Shown in pieces: positions 25,681 through 29,355 of a stretch of DNA of 29,355 nucleotides. Location: IMG/VR virus record IMGVR_UViG_3300031659_000057, positions 1 through 29,355 of that record, one strand, 5' to 3'. The stretch's first letter is position 1. Each line of letters begins with the position of its first letter. The notes beneath the pieces were generated by a model. The model did not search any database. It was not told the DNA's origin and worked only from the letters and a program-made list of their open reading frames with translations. Position numbers and translations under genes: made by a program. Source of the stretch: a virus.

Positions 25681-25962
25681 ATGGCAATTGCCGAATTCAC
25701 ACGACCACTCTCAGAACGTATTGAGCGGTGGATTTCAACAGGATCAAATCTTACTCGCATTCTTCTTCACCCAGAAGACTATGTCAGTTTATCAAATTCT
25801 AAACGAGAAAAAATCGAAGAGCAGTATAGTCTGCCCATCGAAGTTCTTGGTGGAGTCGTAGCACTGAAAAAGTTTGTTGGTGAAAATTCTAAGGTTGATA
25901 TTGAAGACACATCGGAAGATGTTGTATTCGTTGACCCAGCGAAAGAACTGGAGAATATATAA
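25681..25962 (+). CDS. Hypothetical phage protein, 93 residues
   Basis: MAIAEFTRPLSERIERWISTGSNLTRILLHPEDYVSLSNSKREKIEEQYSL..., acidic and helical, ending DTSEDVVFVDPAKELENI. No known family. TAATG-coupled to a nuclease gene. The -TTGAGCGGTGG- inside it is a chance match to the cassette element, being in frame as IERW. Confidence 0.68.
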   Translation: MAIAEFTRPLSERIERWISTGSNLTRILLHPEDYVSLSNSKREKIEEQYSLPIEVLGGVVALKKFVGENSKVDIEDTSEDVVFVDPAKELENI

Positions 25963-26591
25963 TGTATGAATACCTACCACTTCCAAAGTTGAGTAAGATG
26001 TTTAACTGCATGGGATATCCCTCACCTAGTAAAGTGTGGAGGACTCTCAATGCTAAAGAAAATGCAATCATGCAACGTATGATGAAGGACAAGTATTCTC
26101 CTTTGGGCAAAGCAGTTCGCGAAGGTCGCAAGGCACACAAAACCCTTGAGGATAATTCTGCGAAGGACGAATATCAACAGGCGATTCTTGATATCTTTAA
26201 CAGGGAAATCGGGATTGATATTGATGAAGTCTGGGCGAAAGAGAAAGGTGTTATCTCTAAGGAAAATAAGTTTCGTGGTCAGTTTGACGGAGTTGGAGTA
26301 TTTCGCGGTAAGACCACAGTTTGGGATTACAAGAAAACCAACCAAATCAAATCGCCATCTCAAATGAAAAACTATGTCAAGCAATGCGCGGCATACGCTA
26401 TCGCACACGATGAGATGTACGGAACTGAGATAGAACAGATTGCCGTATTAAATATAGGTGGTAAGACTGAAGAAGGTCTCAGCACTAGAGTCACCACTTA
26501 TGACTTAAATGACGGACTGAAGCAAATGTTTCTTTGTGACCTTCAACAGTACTACAGGATGACACAGACTCATGAACCTTTACCTGTCTAA
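25962..26591 (+). CDS. Second PD-(D/E)XK (RecB-like) nuclease
   Basis: 209 residues. Nuclease core: His59/Glu63 in GRKAHKTLED, Asp109 in FRGQFDGVGVF, Asp122-x-Lys124 in VWDYKKT, and QCAAYA (Gln141/Tyr145). Same family as the 24048 gene but strongly diverged. Its partner gene order (cassette 16, 25681, 25962) suggests separate expression. Role inferred as in DNA end-processing or host DNA degradation. Confidence 0.82.
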   Translation: MYEYLPLPKLSKMFNCMGYPSPSKVWRTLNAKENAIMQRMMKDKYSPLGKAVREGRKAHKTLEDNSAKDEYQQAILDIFNREIGIDIDEVWAKEKGVISKENKFRGQFDGVGVFRGKTTVWDYKKTNQIKSPSQMKNYVKQCAAYAIAHDEMYGTEIEQIAVLNIGGKTEEGLSTRVTTYDLNDGLKQMFLCDLQQYYRMTQTHEPLPV

Positions 26592-27012
26592 AAATATGCC
26601 AGCATACATGAGAGTATATGCTGACTTTGCATCAAACTACATCGGTCTTGATAAACTGCGTGGTGAGGTATGTGTTAAATTAAAATACGGAACCATCGAT
26701 GATGACTCTTACGGTCTCTGTTGGGGAGATAACTACGGAGCAGAGATTGATATTGCGACTGTGACTTGTGGTGAGTCAATCAGTCGTGAAGATAAACTAA
26801 AAACTCTTGGTCACGAACTGGTTCACGCAAGGCAGTATCTCAAGCGTGAACTGGTTGCGCCCAACGCACCAAAGCATTGCGAAAAGTGGCATGGTGTTGA
26901 TATTGTTTATGAACCAAAGGATGAAAGCAAGATGCCTTGGGAACTTGAGGCAACCCGACTAGAGGATGAAATCTATACCCAGTTTATATTATGGAATAGG
27001 GAGTATAAATAA
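26572..27012 (+). CDS. Zinc metallopeptidase-like protein (HExxH)
   Basis: 146 residues. LGHELVHARQYL contains HELVH (His81, Glu82, His85). A third ligand is likely Glu126 in WELEATRLED, the gluzincin-like pattern. No signal peptide, so it should be cytoplasmic. Similar small HExxH proteins (SprT-like or ImmA/IrrE-like) occur in T4-like phages; the target is unknown. It overlaps the nuclease gene by 20 bases. Confidence 0.78.
   Translation: MNLYLSKNMPAYMRVYADFASNYIGLDKLRGEVCVKLKYGTIDDDSYGLCWGDNYGAEIDIATVTCGESISREDKLKTLGHELVHARQYLKRELVAPNAPKHCEKWHGVDIVYEPKDESKMPWELEATRLEDEIYTQFILWNREYK
27004..27011 (+). promoter_or_regulatory. Late promoter TATAAATA
   Basis: Exact T4 late octamer at the end of the metallopeptidase gene, 45 bases upstream of ATG 27056. 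Confidence 0.7.
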
Positions 27013-27055
27013 ACTTAAAGTATTGTATAATCCAGTAGGACAAATAGGTAAAGAG

Positions 27056-27979
27056 ATGGCAGCAGAAACATTAAAAGCGGATGTAAACGAAATACTACTT
27101 GGTTATTATCTTCTTGGTGGTAAATGGACTGGTTATCAAGATCAATTAGAAGTTAAAAAACAACTTGAAAAACGAAGAAAGCAAATTGGTGAAAAGGATT
27201 ATAAAATACAAGACGACAGAGCTAAAGTTATGTCGGTTGAATCTTTAAAATGGGCTAAAGAAAATAAATATGGTTCATCGGTATCCAAAGTTTGGTGGAC
27301 TGCAAGACCTGGTGTATTATCTAAAGCTGTAGGATATGAAGTAGATTCGAGAAAGAATCCGACAGATACATTGGTACAATTTAATACTACCAAATTATTT
27401 TTAGGAATATCTGCAAAATCTACTGCTGGTAAAGGTGATATAGGATTTAAAAATCCTGGCGTTGGTACAATAGAAACTTCACTTAGTATTAATTTAAAAA
27501 GCGAAATAGATAAACACGAAAACAATTTTGCCGAAACATATAATTTATCTAAATCAAAAAGCACTAGAAAAAACGAAATAAGAAAAAATAAAAAATTAAT
27601 AGAAGCATCAAATACAGCAAGGGATGTGATATTAGGTAAAACAAGAGATTCTTTTTTTAAAAAATTAAAAAAATTATCTCAAAAAGATTTAAAACAATAT
27701 GTGCTTAGTGATTGGTTGGACGCTGATGATATTATCAGACCTGCTTATATAAAAGTTACCGGACATGGTTCTAAATCTCCATACACTGCTTCATTATTAG
27801 ACCCATTGAAAAATAGTAAGATGGGGTATATGAATAAGGAAAAAATTATAATATCAAAAGTTGGTAATGATTCTATAGGAATAATGGCAGGTTCTTATAG
27901 AATAATGAAAATGAGAGTTAAGTATGAATCACAAGCAATGGCATCATCTGTTAAATTCAGTGGTGATCCGTGGAAATAA
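27056..27979 (+). CDS. AT-rich gene, possible PD-(D/E)XK-like phage protein
   Basis: Start at ATG 27056, with TAGGTAAAGAG before it; TTG 27023 would begin almost at the expected transcript start. 307 residues. Conserved marine T4-like pattern: KADVNEILLGYYLLGGKW, NPTDTLVQF (Asp104) ... LGISAKS (S-A-K 119-121), FKNPGVGTIE, and near the end GNDSIGIMAGSYRIMKMRVKYESQAMASSVKFSGDPW. D..(14)..xxK recalls a nuclease core, not proven. Base use is clearly richer in A/T than in the neighbours (many AAA/AAT/TTA), suggesting later acquisition. Confidence 0.72.
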   Translation: MAAETLKADVNEILLGYYLLGGKWTGYQDQLEVKKQLEKRRKQIGEKDYKIQDDRAKVMSVESLKWAKENKYGSSVSKVWWTARPGVLSKAVGYEVDSRKNPTDTLVQFNTTKLFLGISAKSTAGKGDIGFKNPGVGTIETSLSINLKSEIDKHENNFAETYNLSKSKSTRKNEIRKNKKLIEASNTARDVILGKTRDSFFKKLKKLSQKDLKQYVLSDWLDADDIIRPAYIKVTGHGSKSPYTASLLDPLKNSKMGYMNKEKIIISKVGNDSIGIMAGSYRIMKMRVKYESQAMASSVKFSGDPWK

Positions 27980-27984
27980 TTAAT

Positions 27985-27992
27985 TATAAATA
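27985..27992 (+). promoter_or_regulatory. Late promoter TATAAATA
   Basis: Exact T4 late octamer in the 44-base gap before the 28024 gene; the leader carries AAGAAGG. Confidence 0.78.
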
Positions 27993-28023
27993 GTCTTACG
28001 AATAAGAAGGCGACCAACCCGAT

Positions 28024-29259
28024 ATGAAATCATTTCTACACCAACAGATTCTGTCTGAACAGAAGAATACCCACATGACACACTTGGAAGATCAGGTTAT
28101 CTATGGTGGTGTGGACGGAACCCGACAGGCAATCAATGCCTTGAGGGAACTCCGTGATATGTTGCAGGGTAAGCACAAGCAAGACATCTCTGTAAAGTGG
28201 GATGGCGCACCAGCAATCTTTGCTGGCACTGACCCAAGCGATGGAGAGTTCTTTGTCGCCAAGAAAGGTGTCTTCAATAAGAACCCCAAAGTTTATAAAA
28301 CAAAAGCAGATGTTGATGCCGATACATCTGGCGACCTCAACACAAAAATGAATGCTGCACTTGAGTTACTACCACTGCTTGGAATCAAAGGTGTCATACA
28401 GGGCGACTTCTTGTTCGGTCCTGGTGATGTGCAGAATAAAGGTATCGGTGGAGAAAAGTATACAACATTTCACCCCAACACTATTGTGTATGCGTTCCCT
28501 GCCAAGTCCATAGGTGCAAAGGAAGTTAAGAAGGCGACCATAGGAATCGTTTGGCACACAACATACACAGGTTCTTCATTTGAAACACTGAAAGCATCCT
28601 ATGGTGTTAACGTAAACATACTGAAAACCACAAGTAAGGTATGGTCTCAGGATGCCATGCTGCGTGATGTCTCGGTTGCTACGCTAACGGAAAAGGAAAC
28701 TAAGGCGGTTGATGCTGCCTTATCTAATGCGGGTAAGTTGTTTTCTAAAGTAGCGGGAAGCACTCTGCGTCAACTAGAAGCAAACCCACAACTTGCCCAA
28801 CTGATAGAGCAGTTCAACAATACCTTTGTTCGTAAGGGCGAAATGATCAAAGACTCGCGCAGACATACCATCGCATTACAGAACTGGTTGAAAGCAAAAT
28901 ACAAGAAGGAAGAGGACAAGCGTTCAAGTGATGCTGGTAAGAAAGTCCAGCAGAAGAAACTCGCAGAGATATTGTCATTCTTCTCAAAGGAAAACAGTGC
29001 AAGTCTTATTAACATGTTTGAGTTGCAAAAGCAGTTGGTAACGGCAAAACTAATCCTTATAAATAAACTCAATGACCTTGCAAGTATTGACACATTTGTC
29101 AAGACAAGTAAGGGGTATAAGGTTACTGGTCAAGAGGGTTTCGTTGCCATTGATAAACTTGGTGGAGATGCTGTTAAACTTGTTGACCGAATGGAATTCA
29201 GTTACAACAACTTCTCTCCCGATATCTTAAAGGGTTGGGACTCTAAGGGGCGTGGTTAA
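28024..29259 (+). CDS. DUF6267-like protein with ligase-type KWDG motif
   Basis: 411 residues. N-terminus ILSEQKNTHMTHLEDQVIYGG and VKWDGAPAIFAG (Lys58-Trp-Asp60-Gly61), PSDGEFFVAKKGVFNKNPKV, GVIQGDFLF (127-130) and IGIVWHTTYTG. This is the large marine T4-like phage family I know as DUF6267. K-x-D-G plus a following GDFLF resemble motifs I and III of covalent nucleotidyltransferases (DNA/RNA ligases), so a nucleotidyltransferase activity is possible but unproven. Late-promoter driven; followed after 3 bases by another gene. Confidence 0.78.
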   Translation: MKSFLHQQILSEQKNTHMTHLEDQVIYGGVDGTRQAINALRELRDMLQGKHKQDISVKWDGAPAIFAGTDPSDGEFFVAKKGVFNKNPKVYKTKADVDADTSGDLNTKMNAALELLPLLGIKGVIQGDFLFGPGDVQNKGIGGEKYTTFHPNTIVYAFPAKSIGAKEVKKATIGIVWHTTYTGSSFETLKASYGVNVNILKTTSKVWSQDAMLRDVSVATLTEKETKAVDAALSNAGKLFSKVAGSTLRQLEANPQLAQLIEQFNNTFVRKGEMIKDSRRHTIALQNWLKAKYKKEEDKRSSDAGKKVQQKKLAEILSFFSKENSASLINMFELQKQLVTAKLILINKLNDLASIDTFVKTSKGYKVTGQEGFVAIDKLGGDAVKLVDRMEFSYNNFSPDILKGWDSKGRG

Positions 29260-29262
29260 ACA

Positions 29263-29355
29263 GTGAAACGATTCGCTCGATACATTGAGGAAGGATTCCT
29301 TGACGATATGCTCGCAGACTTTGAACCTGTCTCTAAGGCAGAGATAGATAAGGTG
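29263..29355 (+). CDS. 5' part of a gene, cut by the window edge
   Basis: GTG 29263, 3 bases after the previous stop, opens a frame MKRFARYIEEGFLDDMLADFEPV... that runs off the end. The MKRF..YIEE start is typical of genes in this region of marine T4-like phages. Not identifiable further. Confidence 0.55.
   Translation, partial: MKRFARYIEEGFLDDMLADFEPVSKAEIDKV

Noticed and set aside
25713-25725. TTGAGCGGTGG resembling the gene-end element
   Set aside because: It is inside the 25681 gene, in frame (IERW), without hairpin or cassette around it.
1-29355. tRNA genes, IS elements, integrase or attachment sites
   Set aside because: No cloverleaf-like sequence with a TTCGA arm, no transposase or integrase motif, and no terminal repeats were seen by eye; a dedicated tRNA scan could still change this.

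Overview
The window is 29.4 kb of a virulent, T4-like (myovirus) phage genome, probably marine. All of the roughly 75 supported genes lie on the + strand, mostly 50-150 codons long and packed with TAATG/ATGA stop-start overlaps. T4-type late promoter octamers (TATAAATA) sit upstream of several gene groups. Several proteins match, from memory, families typical of marine T4-like phages: the KWDG protein at 28024, the AT-rich SAK-motif protein at 27056, the large membrane/coiled-coil protein at 18307, and the RecB-type nucleases. The many sigma-70-type promoters (TTGCAT-16-TATAAT) and a PEP-CTERM-class sorting tail suggest a Gram-negative, probably gammaproteobacterial, exosortase-carrying host. 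The host cannot be fixed from this sequence. No tRNA, IS element or CRISPR array is visible, nor a recognisable capsid, portal, terminase or polymerase gene.

Layout. 1-4.6 kb: tiny accessory ORFs, many coiled-coil or membrane, with clear internal duplications. 4.7-8.1 kb: a YqiA-like esterase and conserved small phage proteins. 8.2-11.4 kb: a lipoprotein with a metzincin protease domain, then a late-promoter operon with a tail-fibre-like protein (PKD-like domain plus 26-residue Cys repeats). 11.5-15.6 kb: an early PEP-CTERM-like secreted protein, a GNAT protein next to an acyl-carrier-protein-like gene, and secreted or membrane mini-proteins. 15.7-20.6 kb: an operon of conserved phage proteins containing a SleB-type cell-wall hydrolase, a large membrane/coiled-coil protein, a ribbon-helix-helix regulator and a DUF3310-like protein. 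20.7-24.7 kb: ATP-dependent DNA ligase, an HD (p)ppGpp-hydrolase-like protein and a RecB-like nuclease. 24.7-29.4 kb: two tail-anchored coiled-coil paralogs, a second RecB-like nuclease, a zinc metallopeptidase-like protein, an AT-rich gene of possibly foreign origin, and a ligase-fold-like protein.

The most striking feature is a regulatory cassette repeated 16 times. A degenerate or intact terminator stem (AAGTCCTT...AAGGACTT) is followed by a promoter whose -35 is enclosed in a G4/C4 inverted repeat, then by a conserved GA-rich leader ending at an ATG. Some copies also carry a GTGAGCGGTGG plus GGTATG/CATACC hairpin at the preceding stop codon. This matches the idea of PeSL (promoter early stem-loop) mobile regulatory cassettes known from T4-type phages. 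It would give each accessory gene or small operon its own insulated early promoter and allow modular shuffling, and the duplications and leftover fragments across the window fit that picture. Other points worth following: the phage PEP-CTERM protein, a duplicated 'signal-peptide-only' lipoprotein, the ACP/GNAT pair, an apparent AUU start codon, and a C-terminal frameshift remnant.
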